Below are positions 1-12,400 of a stretch of 64,000 bases of DNA, one piece after another; within the stretch, counting starts at the first letter, position 1; every line of letters begins with the position of its first letter. The stretch lies in the NCBI RefSeq assembly GCF_046630445.1, contig NC_092336.1, positions 504,509,001 to 504,573,000 of the forward strand. Direction: 5' to 3'. The notes beneath the pieces were generated by a model. It was given only the letters and a program-made list of their open reading frames with translations. It was not told the DNA's origin and did not search any database. The DNA comes from Rutidosis leptorrhynchoides (Eukaryota > Streptophyta > Magnoliopsida > Asterales > Asteraceae). Made by a program: the position numbers and the translations under genes.

Positions 1-1276
1 GTCAACGGGGTCGGGTCGGGTCCCGAACTATTTTCCTGAGCTTGGAAATCATATATGAGCATGTTAGAACAAGTTACATGTGAATCGGAGGTGCGTAGCA
101 TAGCAAACATTATTCAAAAATCGACAAAGTTGGACAGACCACTTTGGCGCGCCGCGCGGGTACATGGCGCGCCGCGCCATTACCTGTGCAGAGAATTCTG
201 GCAGTTTTCACACTCAAGCACGAATCCAACTTCAAATACCCATAAATCCTAAACCGTAAACATCCAAAACAAGTATCTTATATCGTTGGAAAGGTATTTT
301 GACAAGGAATACAACTAACTACTTTTCACCAAGCAAAAACATCAATTACAATAACCGAAAACTCGTCAATTGATCAATAAAGGTTTATTTTCAAAGTTTC
401 AAGTTCATCAAATGCATTTTAAGTTTCGGGAATCCAATTCACACATATGATATGCCGTTTTGAAGGTAATGAAACGTGCATTATAACTAAACACTTACAA
501 ATAACATTTCATGGCATTCAAGCATCAAAAAGTTCGTTTTAAGTCTATCAAACCCTAACCAAAATCATGAATTCAACCATTTTGTAAATGAAGCTTTTCT
601 AAATCAACCTACACTTCAAAATGAAGCTAATGATGCTAGTAACACATTTAATACATGAACTTTAACATTTAATCAACCAAAAGCAAGGATTAAGCACACC
701 CATTTCAGATGTTCAAACTAGTTACTCAAAACAACAAATCGAGCAAACAAAACATGTATTCATGTTATACTTGAGCCATAGACACTAACTAACAACTTTA
801 TAAGTTAAAACATCAAGAACACAAAATCTAGTGATTTTATAAAGTTAACCAAATGAGATGAAATTGGTATCAAGTTGTAGAGGATGAAGAGAGGATTCCA
901 AATATGTAATATGTTTTGATGTTAGCCTCCAAAATCGGATTTAGATGATGAATCTTGTTTGAGTTCTTGAGAGAAAATGGAAGTATGAAAAAGAAAGAAA
1001 GAGAGAAATGAGAGGAGGAGGTTGAAGGTTTGACTAGTTGACCTAGTCAAATCTTTGGCCTCTTTGCAAGTTTAGTCCCTCTAGTTCGGGTGCGGGTGCG
1101 TGAATTAACCAAACGAATTATTTGAATTTCACGAGAGTACGGGAGACGTTATAATCAAATAACAAAATTATTAAGAATGTTAGCTAATTTAGGATACGAA
1201 TCTAGTTACGAAGGATATTATTAAAATAAAAAGACGGGCGTTAAAATAATTTAACGGAAAAATGCAGGATGTTACA
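1..1276 (-). mobile_element. 3' LTR of Ty3/gypsy element B, open at the window edge
   Basis: Read on the minus strand this begins TGTAACATCC at 1276 and runs off the left end of the window. It is preceded by a purine-rich tract and by the end of B's pol. The first 206 bp (1071-1276) match 19311-19516 without a difference that I can see, which identifies that stretch as the matching end of B's other LTR. The part at 1-140 aligns by eye with the middle of element C's LTR around 24240-24370, so B and C are related families. No gene is seen in it; the short frame at 55-252 is LTR sequence. Confidence 0.8.
145..182. repeat. CG-rich palindromic cassette in B's LTR
   Basis: Two copies of a GGCGCGCCGCGC word lie 11 bp apart. 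The second, with its flanks, is TGGCGCGCCGCGCCA: 7-bp complementary arms around a central C. The cassette stands out against AT-rich surroundings and sits at the same place in the LTR as the different cassette in element C. Confidence 0.75.
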
Positions 1277-1296
1277 TTATCTACACCTCAAAAGAA
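1277..1296 (-). other. Polypurine tract of element B
   Basis: On the minus strand a purine-rich run (CTTTTGAGGTGTAGATAA) ends directly at the LTR start. It follows a FGFGACGAAATTT-like stretch (GGGACGAAATTT) that also precedes the 3' LTRs of A and C. It would prime plus-strand DNA synthesis. Confidence 0.6.
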
Positions 1297-1309
1297 ATTT
1301 CGTCCCGAA

Positions 1310-3823
1310 ATTTAGTTGGAAGTAATAGTCGATGTCTCTTACTCGAGACCTTATGTTGTCAATGCTATGAATAAGTGGAAATACGTCCTTGGGCATTCTC
1401 ATGAACTTTGACATTCGGGATTTCACGTTGTATTAAGGCATGATTTTACGATCCACAATTTCAACCGGTTTTCCCACGAAGGGGAGTTTGTCATCCATAG
1501 TAGGTTTATCTAGAAGGATAGCACATTCCTGTTCCGCAAAACACGTCTCTAAGTTTGTTACATGAAACGTAAGGTAAACGGAAACTTTAATTGAGTCAGG
1601 AGATCTAAACGGTAGGAGGCAGTTCCAATACGCCCCAAGATTTTCAAAAGGATCAATATTATGGATATAACTTTCCTCGATTTCTCGAAACGGATTACAC
1701 CTTTCCAAGGTGTGGGTTTTTTTTTTCTTTCTTTCAATGTTACGCGGTTACTGACTTTGAACTTGAGAGATTTTCATCTAACCTCGGTATAACTCCTCTG
1801 ATGATTACGGGTCGTCTTGAGCCCTGCTCGGGCTTGAATTATCTCAATGGTTATTTCTTAAATGATTTCGAATCTGATGATTTTCTTGTCACCTACTTCG
1901 GTCCAACGAAATAGGAGAACAACACTTGTGGTGATGTAAGGTTTCGAAAGGTGCGGCGTTAATACACGAGTGGTAACTACTGTGTGAGAGGAGACAACTA
2001 AAGGCAACAATACAAGTTTGTAACATGTCTTTCCAAGATTTGAATCGTACGTTTGTTTGGTCTGCTGGTTTGTGGATGATACGTGGTACTCATGTTTGGG
2101 CGGGTCCCAGAGGTTCCTTGTAAGGCATCCTGAATTTAGAAGTGAGACGAGTATCCCGATCTGAAATTTTAATGGAGATGGCACGCCGTGCCGAACTAGA
2201 ATTTTTTTTTTTAAACACTTTTGAACAGGTTTCGTCTCTCAAGAGGTCCGCGCCGCGGAAGATCTATTAGTTTTCGAAAATGTTATTTAGGACTATTCAT
2301 CCTCGTGGCGAATACTAATATAATGTGAAGAGTTTCTCTCTCTATTGAGAAATTTTATAAAAAGTTTCCTTATACGGAAGTGCGAGCGAGGAGTGAAATG
2401 AGAACTTATAATAGGATGAGTTCACACCTTGAGGTAACCATGTCGCGCATCTAGTGGTCAAATGTTGAGACTTGGTGGGAAAACGAGATAGTACACGTAG
2501 TTGTATAGTTCGGAGTTGAGTAGTAGTTGGCCATATCAGAAGCATAAGAGCGATAAGTCAAAGAAGAAGGAGGTATCCTTGGATTGTGTGTCATCTTGGG
2601 TCCCAGTAATATCAGACGGTCATAGTGAAATAGCAGAGTTATGTATCGTGGTACGTGATGACAAGAAGATTGATCGGATCCATAAATAAGTATGCAAATT
2701 CTTCGTGCAAAATAACGAATTTCAGTTTCCTTGATTTCGAGTCGATAGAGTATGCCTTTCAGGCGTTCAAGTAGAAATATTTCCATATTTGAATTCCATT
2801 GTGCTACACGAATTTAGCTAGTAAGGTTGGTGTGAATAATCGCGTTCAAATTTCGTACATGGAGAGGTTTAATTCTTTCCTCGGTGAGTTAACGGGGTTA
2901 AAGGACGAGCAACACGAGAAAAGTCGGAAATGAATCTACGGTAATAACCGGCGAGATCTAAGATTTTACGAATACAAGTCAGAGTCGTGAGGGTTTCCCG
3001 ATTACGCGGGGTTTCGATTGCGAGATTTTTTGTAATACCTTGACCACTAACAACATGGTCTAGGATTTGAACTTCGTTTAACCAAAATTCTCACTTGGAG
3101 AATTCGGTATAGAGTTACTCCTTTCTCGATAGTTCGAGCGTAAGACAGAGACGTTGTTCATTTTCTTGTTTACCTGAATAGGTTTAGACATCATTTGTAA
3201 ATACGATAATGGATTTGTCTAGATAAGTTTGCATACGCAGTTCAGGAGGTCTATGAATATGGACGGAGCCTTATTTAAAACGATATTAAAAGAAAATTAT
3301 AACTATCGTAGCGAGTTCGGAAAGCGGTTTAGGAGGCATTGTCTCCCTTAACCCTCAATTGATGATAACCAGCATGAAGGTCGAATTTGAAATACACGCG
3401 AGATCTTTGTAATGGTTCAAGAGGTTGTTGATACGGGGAAGAGGATATCGGTTCTCAACCGGAAATTATTTAGTTCACGATAATCCATACTCATGTAAGG
3501 AATCATTTTCTTCTTAACGAATAGGTTTTGAGCTCCCTAGTCCTATAGGTATCAAGTCAAAATTCAAATTATCCACCCAATAAGTTTAACGTACTCCCTC
3601 CGATAAAATTTATCGATACGCAATGGTTTTCCGTTGGTCACTTGAATGGCGTAAGTAATATCTAGGGGGAGGGGTGGAGTGCAAAGAGTAGGCTCCAAAG
3701 CCTTGGATACAAAACATTTATCGATACCCAAATCGGATAAACATGAAACATAAGAGTCGTTGAGAAGAAACGTACCCGTAACTAATTGTCGTTCCGGGAA
3801 TCCTATGTGTTAAGGTTGAAAGC
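1310..3823 (-). pseudogene. Decayed pol region of element B
   Basis: Broken pieces of a Ty3/gypsy polyprotein can be read on the minus strand in changing frames. After gag come protease remains in which the DSG triad reads as DLG (about 3740-3760). Reverse-transcriptase fragments follow at about 3200-3560, including a YRELN-like piece and GYHQLRVKG, but the FIDD catalytic box is degraded. A piece of integrase ending in a TEVGDKKI motif lies at about 1860-1910, and the chromovirus C-terminal segment with KPVEIVDR at about 1433-1700. Frameshifts and stops are numerous. This is much more decayed than the pol of A or C, and no functional product is expected. Confidence 0.75.
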
Positions 3824-4870
3824 TCATTCGCGTACATTGGGGTGGGCGTTCTTCTTGGGACATGCATTCTTAAAATGACCCAGTTGTCCACATTCAAAAC
3901 AAGCACCCCTTCTGCGTGCACTGGGCACCTTTTTAGCGACGGGGGCGGCACCCTTACAACCATGGGCTACATGGCCACTTCTTTGACACTTGATGCAAAA
4001 TGGTTCGCCACATTTTCCATAATGATGTTTGTGGCACGTGTTGCAAAAAGGTCTTGTTCCAGCATAATTTTTCCTGCCTCCGGGGGTGAAAGGCTTCTTG
4101 GTGGAGTCGTTGTGGTTGTGGTTGCTTGATGGAGAGGCTTCCTGTTCTCTTTTGTTGTTAACCGGTTGGGCCTCGGCCGTTGGTGCCGGCGCTTCAATTT
4201 CATCCATCGTTTTTATAAATCGGCGGGCTATCATCACAGCCTCTTGTTGGTCGGCGGGTCTTAATGGCATTACCCCGTGTGGAAAGCTCTTAGGGAGGCC
4301 ATCCATGTAAAACTCAACTCCTTGGGGCTCGGGAGCCCGGAGGTTTGGACAAATTGAGGTTAGTTCGGCAAACCGTTGATTATAAGCTTCGAGGTCATCT
4401 CGGGCTATTTTTAAATTTCTTGGCCCCTGTTCGAGCCTTCGAGTCTCTTCGCGCGGGAAGTATTCGGTGGTCATTCTTTCTCTTAATTCGGTCCAAGAGA
4501 GTGTAAGGGCTTCATCGATACCCACCGATTGTACATACGTGTTCCACCATGAGAGAGCAATACCGGTGAGAGTGAGGGTGGAAAACTTGACCTTATCTTG
4601 GTCCCGACAACCGCTTATGCTAAAAACGGCTTCTGTTTGTTCGAACCATCGGGTGAGAGAAACTGGTCCTTCGGTTCCATTGAAAGTGGGAGGATTGTAC
4701 TTCATGAAGTTTTTGTAGGAGCACCCCCCGTTTGAATTACCGACCCCATGATTGTTGTTGTTGTTGGAGAAGTGACCGGCCACTGCCTCTCCCACAGCGG
4801 TGGCTATCATTCGTTGAAGAGCTTGTTCGAGAGTTTCGGGAGGGGTATTGTGTTGACCTTGGTGGGCCAT
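3824..4870 (-). CDS. Gag protein of element B
   Basis: An open frame of 348 codons encodes a Ty3/gypsy capsid-nucleocapsid protein. I chose the ATG at 4870 because element C has its gag ATG in the same context (GAAGGAAC before the ATG). The retrotransposon gag domain lies around residues 45-190, with the motif FNGTEGPVSLTRWFE followed by WWNTYVQSV. Two CCHC zinc knuckles, CIKCQRSGHVAHGC and CFECGQLGHFKNAC, sit near the C-terminus and would bind RNA. The frame ends just after the second knuckle where gag-pol would normally continue, so a frameshift separates it from pol. Gag is far better preserved than B's pol. The sequence upstream of the start is replaced at 4885/4886 by a piece of element A. 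Confidence 0.8.
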   Translation of the reverse strand: MAHQGQHNTPPETLEQALQRMIATAVGEAVAGHFSNNNNNHGVGNSNGGCSYKNFMKYNPPTFNGTEGPVSLTRWFEQTEAVFSISGCRDQDKVKFSTLTLTGIALSWWNTYVQSVGIDEALTLSWTELRERMTTEYFPREETRRLEQGPRNLKIARDDLEAYNQRFAELTSICPNLRAPEPQGVEFYMDGLPKSFPHGVMPLRPADQQEAVMIARRFIKTMDEIEAPAPTAEAQPVNNKREQEASPSSNHNHNDSTKKPFTPGGRKNYAGTRPFCNTCHKHHYGKCGEPFCIKCQRSGHVAHGCKGAAPVAKKVPSARRRGACFECGQLGHFKNACPKKNAHPNVRE

Positions 4871-4885
4871 CGTTCCTTCACGACA

Positions 4886-5243
4886 CATAACATGCTTCTT
4901 TATGTTGCATGTTAGCCGCTTTTTCTAAATCACGAAGTCCTATATTCGGATATACTGAGTCAAAATAATTTCTTAACCCGTTGCGTAAAATAGCATTTGG
5001 GTTCCCCGCAATATATGCGTCAAAGTAAACACATCGTAACTTATGGATTTCCCAATGTGATATTCCCCATCTTCCGAACGAAAGCCTTTTATAAACCAAG
5101 GCATTCTTGGAACGTTCTTCGAATGTCTTACAAACTGATCTCGCCTTAAATAGTTGTGCCGAGGAATTCTGACCGACTCTAGACAAGATTTCATCAATCA
5201 TATCTCCGGGTAGGTCTCTTAAAATATTGGGTTGTCTATCCAT
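4886..5243 (-). pseudogene. Truncated copy of the F-box-like extra ORF (aORF1')
   Basis: This is the first ~118 codons of the same ORF that is complete at 14413-15096, differing by one or two substitutions. It starts with the F-box segment DLPGDMIDEILSRV and breaks at EACY, where the fusion to element B's gag leader adds a few unrelated codons and a stop. The C-terminal ~110 residues are missing. It may still be open as a short ORF but is a fragment. Confidence 0.8.
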
Positions 5244-5382
5244 TTTGTGTTTTTAAACTGTAAAATAGACAAGAGTTAGATTCATAAAAAAAATACTTAT
5301 TAATACAAGCAATTTTTTTACATATATCATAAAGCATAAGCACACTATATTACATATATTACACCACACGAATATAACTATC

Positions 5383-5997
5383 TTATTCCGACTCGCTCGT
5401 TTCTTCTTCTTCGGTTTTGGTTCGTTTTGCCAAGTTTCTAGGGATATATGATGTTCCCCTAATACTAACTGTCGTATTCCACAACGGTTTAGAAAAACCT
5501 GGTGGTTTAGAGGTTCCCGGGTCATTGTTACAACTTAAGGACTTCGGGGGTTGACGATACATATAAAGTTCATCGGGGTTGGAATTAGATTTCTCTATTT
5601 TTATGCCCTTTCCCTTATTATTTTCTTTTGCCTTTTTAAATTCAGTTGGGGTAATTTCTATAACATCATCGGAATTCTCGTCGGAATCCGATTCATCGGA
5701 GAATTAGTAATCCTCCCAATATTTTGCTTCCTTGGCGGAAACACCATTGACCATAATTAACCTTGGTCGGTTGGTTGAGGATTTTCTTTTACTTAACCGT
5801 TTTATTATTTCCCCCACCGGTTCTATTTCTTCATCCGGTTCCGATTCTTCTTCCGGTTCCGATTCTTCTTCCGGTTCCGACTCTTCTTCCGGTTCCTCTT
5901 CGGGAACTTGTGAATCAGTCCACGAATCATTCCAATTTACATTTGACTCTTCATTATTATTAGGTGAGTCAATGGGACTTGTTCTAGAGGTAGACAT
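5383..5997 (-). pseudogene. Acidic extra ORF of the A family, copy 2 (aORF2')
   Basis: A frame of 205 codons is open except for one in-frame TAG at about residue 97. The copy at 15236-15850 has glutamine at this position. The product is strongly acidic, with a tandem EPEEES hexapeptide repeat (18-bp DNA repeats at about 5830-5900), a basic patch RLSKRKSS, and a Glu/Ser-rich C-terminus. I recognise no catalytic domain. Confidence 0.65.
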
Positions 5998-6211
5998 CTA
6001 TCACATAATATCAAACGCGTTAAGAGATTAATATATCACATAATATTCACATGTTAAAAATATATAGTTTCCAACAAAATTTGTTAAGCAATCATTTTTC
6101 AAGTAAACACGGTCGAAGTCCAGACTCACTAATGCATCCTAACAAACTCGATAAGACACACTAATGTAAAATTCTGGTTCTCTAAGACCAACGCTCGGAT
6201 ACCAACTGAAA

Positions 6212-9200
6212 TGTCCCGTTCTTATTGATTAAAAACGTTCCATATTAATTGATTTCGTTGCGAGGTTTTGACCTCTATATGAGACGTTTTTCAAAGACTG
6301 CATTCATTTTAAAACAAACCATAACCTTTATTTTATCAATAAAGGTTTAAAAAACTTTACGTAGATTATCAAATAATGATAATCTAAAATATCCTGTTTA
6401 CACACGACCATTACATAATGGTTTACAATACAAATATGTTACAACAAAATAAGTTTCTTGAATGCAGTTTTTACACAATATCATACAAGCATGGACTCCA
6501 AATCTCGTCCTTATTTAAGTATGCGACAGCGGAAGCTCTTAATAATCACCTGAGAATAAACATGCTTAAAACGTCAACAAAAATGTTGGTGAGTTATAGG
6601 TTTAACCTATATTAATCAAATCATAATAATAGACCACAAGATTTCATATTTCAATACACATCCCATACATAGAGATAAAAATCATTCATATGGTGAACAC
6701 CTGGTAACCGACATTAACAAGATGCATATATAAGAATATCCCCATCATTCCGGGACACCCTTCGGATATGATATAAATTTCGAAGTACTAAAGCATCCGG
6801 TACTTTGGATGGGGCTTGTTGGGCCCGATAGATCTATCTTTAGGATTCGCGTCAATTAGGGTGTCTGTTCCCTAATTCTTAGATTACCAGACTTAATAAA
6901 AAGGGGCATATTCGATTTCGATAATTCAACCATAGAATGTAGTTTCACATACTTGTGTCTATTTTGTAAATCATTTATAAAACCTGCATGTATTCTCATC
7001 CCAAAAATATTAGATTTTAAAAGTGGGACTATAACTCACTTTCACAGATTTTTACTTCGTCGGGAAGTAAGACTTGGCCACTGGTTGATTCACGAACCTA
7101 TAACAATATATACATATATATCAAAGTATGTTCAAAATATATTTACAACACTTTTAATATATTTTGATGTTTTAAGTTTATTAAGTCAGCTGTCCTCGTT
7201 AGTAACCTACAACTAGTTGTCCACAGTTAGATGTACAGAAATAAATCGATAAATATTATCTTGAATCAATCCACGACCCAGTGTATACGTATCTCAGTAT
7301 TGATCACAACTCAAACTATATATATTTTGGAATCAACCTCAACCCTGTATAGCTAACTCCAACATTCACATATAGAGTGTCTATGGTTGTTCCGAAATAT
7401 ATATAGATGTGTCGACATGATAGGTCGAAACATTGTATACGTGTCTATGGTATCTCAAGATTACATAATATACAATACAAGTTGATTAAGTTATGGTTGG
7501 AATAGATTTGTTACCAATTTTCACGTAGCTAAAATGAGAAAAATTATCCAATCTTGTTTTACCCATAACTTCTTCATTTTAAATCCGTTTTGAGTGAATC
7601 AAATTGCTATGGTTTCATATTGAACTCTATTTTATGAATCTAAACAGAAAAAGTATAGGTTTATAGTCGGAAAAATAAGTTACAAGTCGTTTTTGTAAAG
7701 GTAGTCATTTCAGTCGAAAGAACGACGTCTAGATGACCATTTTAGAAAACATACTTTCACTTTGAGTTTAACCATAATTTTTGGATATAGTTTCATGTTC
7801 ATAATAAAAATCATTTTCTCAGAATAACAAATTTTAAATCAAAGTTTATCATAGTTTTTAATTAACTAACCCAAAACAGCCTGCGGTGTTACTACGACGG
7901 CGTAAATCCGGTTTTTCGGTGTTTTTCGTGTTTCCAGGTTTTAAATTATTAAGTTAGAATATCATACAGATATAGAACATGTGTTTAGTTGATTTTAAAA
8001 GTTAAGTTAGAAGGATTAACTTTTGTTTGCGAACAAGTTTAGAATTAACTAAACTATGTTCTAGTGATTACAAGTTTAAACCTTCGAATAAGATAGCTTT
8101 ATATGTATGAATCGAATGATGTTATGAACATCATTACTACCTTAAGTTCCTTGGATAAACCTACTGGAAAAGAGAAAAATGGATCTAGCTTCAACGGATC
8201 CTTGGATGGCTCGAAGTTCTTGAAGCAGAATCATGACACGAAAACAAGTTCAAGTAAGATCATCACTTGAAATAAGATTGTTATAGTTATAGAAATTGAA
8301 CCAAAATTTGAATATGATTATTACCTTGTATTAGAATGATAAGCTACTGTAAGAAACAAAGATTTCTTGAGGTTGGATGATCACCTTACAAGATTGGAAG
8401 TGAGCTAGCAAACTTGAAAGTATTCTTGATTTTATGAAACTAGAACTTTTGGAATTTATGAAGAACACTTAGAACTTGAAGATAGAACTTGAGAGAGATC
8501 AATTAGATGAAGAAAATTGAAGAATGAAAGTGTTTGTAGGTGTTTTTGGTCGTTGGTATATGGATTAGATATAAAGGATATGAAATTTTGTTTTCATGTA
8601 AATAAGTCATGAATGATTACTCATATTTTTGTAATTTTATGAGATATTTCATGCTAGTTGCCAAATGATGGTTCCCACATGTGTTAGGTGACTCACATGG
8701 GCTGCTAAGAGCTGATCATTAGAGTGTATATACCAATAGTACATACATCTAAAAGCTGTGTATTGTACGAGTACGAATACGGGTGCATACGAGTAGAATT
8801 GTTGATGAAACTGAACGAGGATGTAATTGTAAGCATTTTTGTTAAGTAGAAGTATTTTGATAAGTGTCTTGAAGTCTTTCAAAAGTGTATGAATACATAT
8901 TAAAACACTACATGTATATACATTTTAACTGAGTCGTTAAGTCATCGTTAGTCGTTACATGTAAATGTTGTTTTGAAACCTTTAGGTTAACGATCTTGTT
9001 AAATGTTGTTAACCCAATGTTTATAATATCAAATGAGATTTTAAATTATTATATTATCATGATATTATCATGTATGAATATCTCTTAATATAATATATAT
9101 ACATTAAATGTCTTTACAACGATAATCGTTACATATATGTCTCGTTTAAAAATCATTAAGTTAGTAGTCTTGTTTTTACATATGTAGTTCATTGTTAATA

Positions 9201-9460
9201 TACTTAATGATATGTTTACTTATTATAGTATCATGTTAACTATATATATATATATACATATATATGTCATCATATAGTTTTTACAAGTTTTAACGTTCGT
9301 GAATCACCGGTCAACTTGGGTGGTCAATTGTCTATATGAAACATATTTCAACTAATCAAATCTTAACAAGTTTGATTGCTTAACATGTTGGAAACATTTA
9401 ATCATGTAAATATCAATCTCAATTAATATATATAAACATGGAAAAGTTCGGGTCACTACA
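6212..9460 (-). mobile_element. 3' LTR of element A
   Basis: On the minus strand it begins TGTAGTGACCCGAAC at 9460 and ends GGGACA at 6212, giving TGT...ACA termini. It matches 16065-19309 almost base for base. It is AT-rich, and the short frames within it are not conserved features. On its far side it is followed by a second copy of the element's primer site and leader rather than by target DNA. Confidence 0.85.
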
Positions 9461-9475
9461 GTACCTACCCGTTAA
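9461..9475 (-). other. Polypurine tract of element A
   Basis: The minus strand reads TTAACGGGTAGGTAC directly before the 3' LTR start, following GGGACGAAATTT. The same 15 bases recur inside the element at 14210-14224. Confidence 0.65.
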
Positions 9476-9495
9476 ATAAATTTCGTCCCGAAATT

Positions 9496-12400
9496 TTAAG
9501 CTGTTGAAGGTGTTGACGAATCTTCTGGAAATAGATGCGGGTATTTCTTCTTCATCTGATCTTCACACTCCCAGGTGAACTCAAGTCCTCTACGAGCATT
9601 CCATCGAACCTTAACAATTGGTATCTTGTTTTGCTTAAGTCTTTTAACCTCACGATCCATTATTTCGACGGGTTCTTCGATGAATTGGAGTTTTTCGTTG
9701 ATTTGGATTTCATCTAACGGAATAGTGAGATCTTGTTTAGAAAAACATTTCTTCAAATTCGAGACGTGGAAAGTGTTATGTACAGCCGCGAGTTATTGAG
9801 GTAACTCAAGTCGGTAAGCTACTGGTCCGATACGATCAATAATCTTGAATGGTCCAATATACCTTGGATTTAATTTCCCTCGTTTACCAAATCGAACAAC
9901 GCCTTTCCAAGGTGCAACTTTAAGCATGACCATCTCTCCAATTTCAAATTCTATATCTTTTCTTTTAATGTCAGCGTAGCTCTTTTGTCGACTTTGGGCG
10001 GTTTTCAACCGTTGTTGAATTTGGATGATCTTCTCGGTAGTTTCTTGTATAATCTCCGGACCCGTAATCTGTCTATCCCCCACTTCACTCCAACAAATCG
10101 GAGACCTGCACTTTCTACCATAAAGTGCTTCAAACGGCGCCATCTCAATGCTTGAATGGTAGCTGTTGTTGTAGGAAAATTCTGCTAACGGTAGGTGTCG
10201 ATCCCAACTGTTTCCGAAATCAATAACACATGCTCGTAGCATGTCTTCAAGCGTTTGTATCGTCCTTTCGCTCTGCCCATCAGTTTATGGATGATAGGCA
10301 GTACTCATGTCTAGACGAGTTCCTAATGCTTGCTGTAATGTCTGCCAGAATCTTGAAATAAATCTGCCATCCCTATCAGAGATAATAGAGATTGGTATTC
10401 CATGTCTGGAGATGACTTCCTTCAAATACAGTCGTGCTAACTTCTCCATCTTGTCATCTTCTCTTATTGGCAGGAAGTGTGCTGATTTGGTGAGACGATC
10501 AACTATTATCCAAATAGTATCAAAACCACTTGCAGTCCTTGGCAATTTAGTGATGAAATCCATGGTAATGTTTTCCCATTTCCATTTCGGGATTTCGGGT
10601 TGTTGAAGTAGACCTGATGGTTTTTGATGCTCAGCTTTGACCTTAGAACACGTCAAACATTCTCCTACGTATTTAGCAACATCGGCTTTCATACCCGGCC
10701 ACCAAAAATGTTTCTTGAGATCCTTGTACATCTTCCCCGTTCCAGGATGTATTGAGTATCTGGTTTTATGAGCTTCTCTAAGTACCATTTCTCTCATATC
10801 TCCAAATTTTGGTACCCAAATCCTTTCAGCCCTATACCGGGTTCCGTCTTCCCGAATATTAAGATGCTTCTCCGATCCTTTGGGTATTTCATCCTTTAAA
10901 TTTCCCTCTTTTAAAACTCCTTGTTGCGCCTCCTTTATTTGAGTACTAAGGTTATTATGAATCATTATATTCATAGATTTTACTCGAATGGGTTCTCTGT
11001 CCTTCCTGCTCAAGGCATCGGCTACCACATTTGCCTTCCCCGGGTGGTAACGAATCTCAAAGTAGTAATCATTCAATAATTCAATCCACCTACGCTGCCT
11101 CATATTCAGTTGTTTCTGATTAAATATGTGTTGAAGACTTTTGTGGTCGGTATATATAATATTTTTTGACCCCATATAAGTAGTGCCTCCAAGTCTTTAA
11201 TGCAAAAACAACCGCGCCTAATTCCAAATCATGCGTCGTATAATTTTGTTCGTGAATCTTCAATTGTCTAGACGCATAAGCAATCACCTTCGTTCGTTGC
11301 ATTAATACACAACCGAGACCTTGCTTTGATGCGTCACAATAAATCACAAAATCATCATTCCCTTCAGGCAATGACAATATAGGTGCCGTAGTTAGCTTTT
11401 TCTTCAATAACTGAAACGCTTTCTCTTGTTCATCATTCCATTCAAATTTCTTCCCTTTATGCGTTAATGCAGTCAAGGGTTTTGCTATTCTGGAAAAGTC
11501 TTGGATGAACCTTCTGTAGTAACCAGCTAGTCCTAAAAATTGGCGTATGTGTTTCGGAGTTTTCGGGGTTTCCCACTTTTCAACAGTTTCTATCTTTGCC
11601 GGATCCACCTTAATACCTTCTTTGTTCACTATGTGACCGAGGAATTGAACTTCTTCCAACCAAAATGCACACTTTGAAAACTTAGCGTACAATTCTTCCT
11701 TCCTCAATACTTCTAACACCTTTCTCAAATGTTCACCGTGTTCTTGGTCATTCTTTGAGTAAATAAGTATGTCATCAATGAAAACAATGACAAACTTATC
11801 AAGGTATGGTCCACACACTCGGTTCATAAGGTCCATGAACACAGCTGGTGCATTAGTTAAACCAAACGGCATGACCATAAACTCGTAATGACCATAACGT
11901 GTTCTGAAAGCAGTCTTTGGAATATCATCTTCTTTCACCCGCATTTGATGATACCCGGAACGTAAGTCAATCTTTGAATAAACAGACGAGCCTTGTAGTT
12001 GATCAAATAAGTCGTCGATTCTCGGTAGTGGGTAGCGGTTCTTAATGGTAAGTTTGTTCAACTCTCGGTAGTCGATACACAACCTGAATGTACCATCTTT
12101 CTTCTTGACAAACAAAACAGGAGCTCCCCACGGTGATGTGCTTGGTCGAATGAAACCACGCTCTAAAAGTTCTTGTAATTGGCTTTGCAGTTCTTTCATC
12201 TCGCTGGGTGCGAGTCTGTAAGGAGCACGAGCTATTGGTGCAGCTCCTGGTACAAGATCTATTTGAAATTCAACGGATCGATGTGGGGGTAATCCCGGTA
12301 ATTCTTTCGGAAATACATCGGGAAATTCTTTTGCAATGGGAACATCATTGATGCTCTTTTCTTCAGTTTGTACTTTCTCGACGTGTGCTAGAACAGCATA

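Larger units (their letters stand above)
4886..6211 (-). mobile_element. Second, truncated copy of element A's leader and extra-ORF block
   Basis: This segment matches 14739-16064 with a constant offset of 9853 and only a handful of mismatches. It includes the primer-binding site next to the LTR at 6212. It lies outside A's 3' LTR, where host or element B DNA would be expected. The match stops at 4885/4886, where element B's gag leader begins, with little or no shared sequence at the join. A third LTR that would complete a second unit is absent. Confidence 0.85.

Noticed and set aside
5253-5525. 90-codon minus-strand frame (also at 15106-15378)
   Set aside because: It overlaps the C-terminal half of the acidic ORF in another frame and has a composition without any domain.
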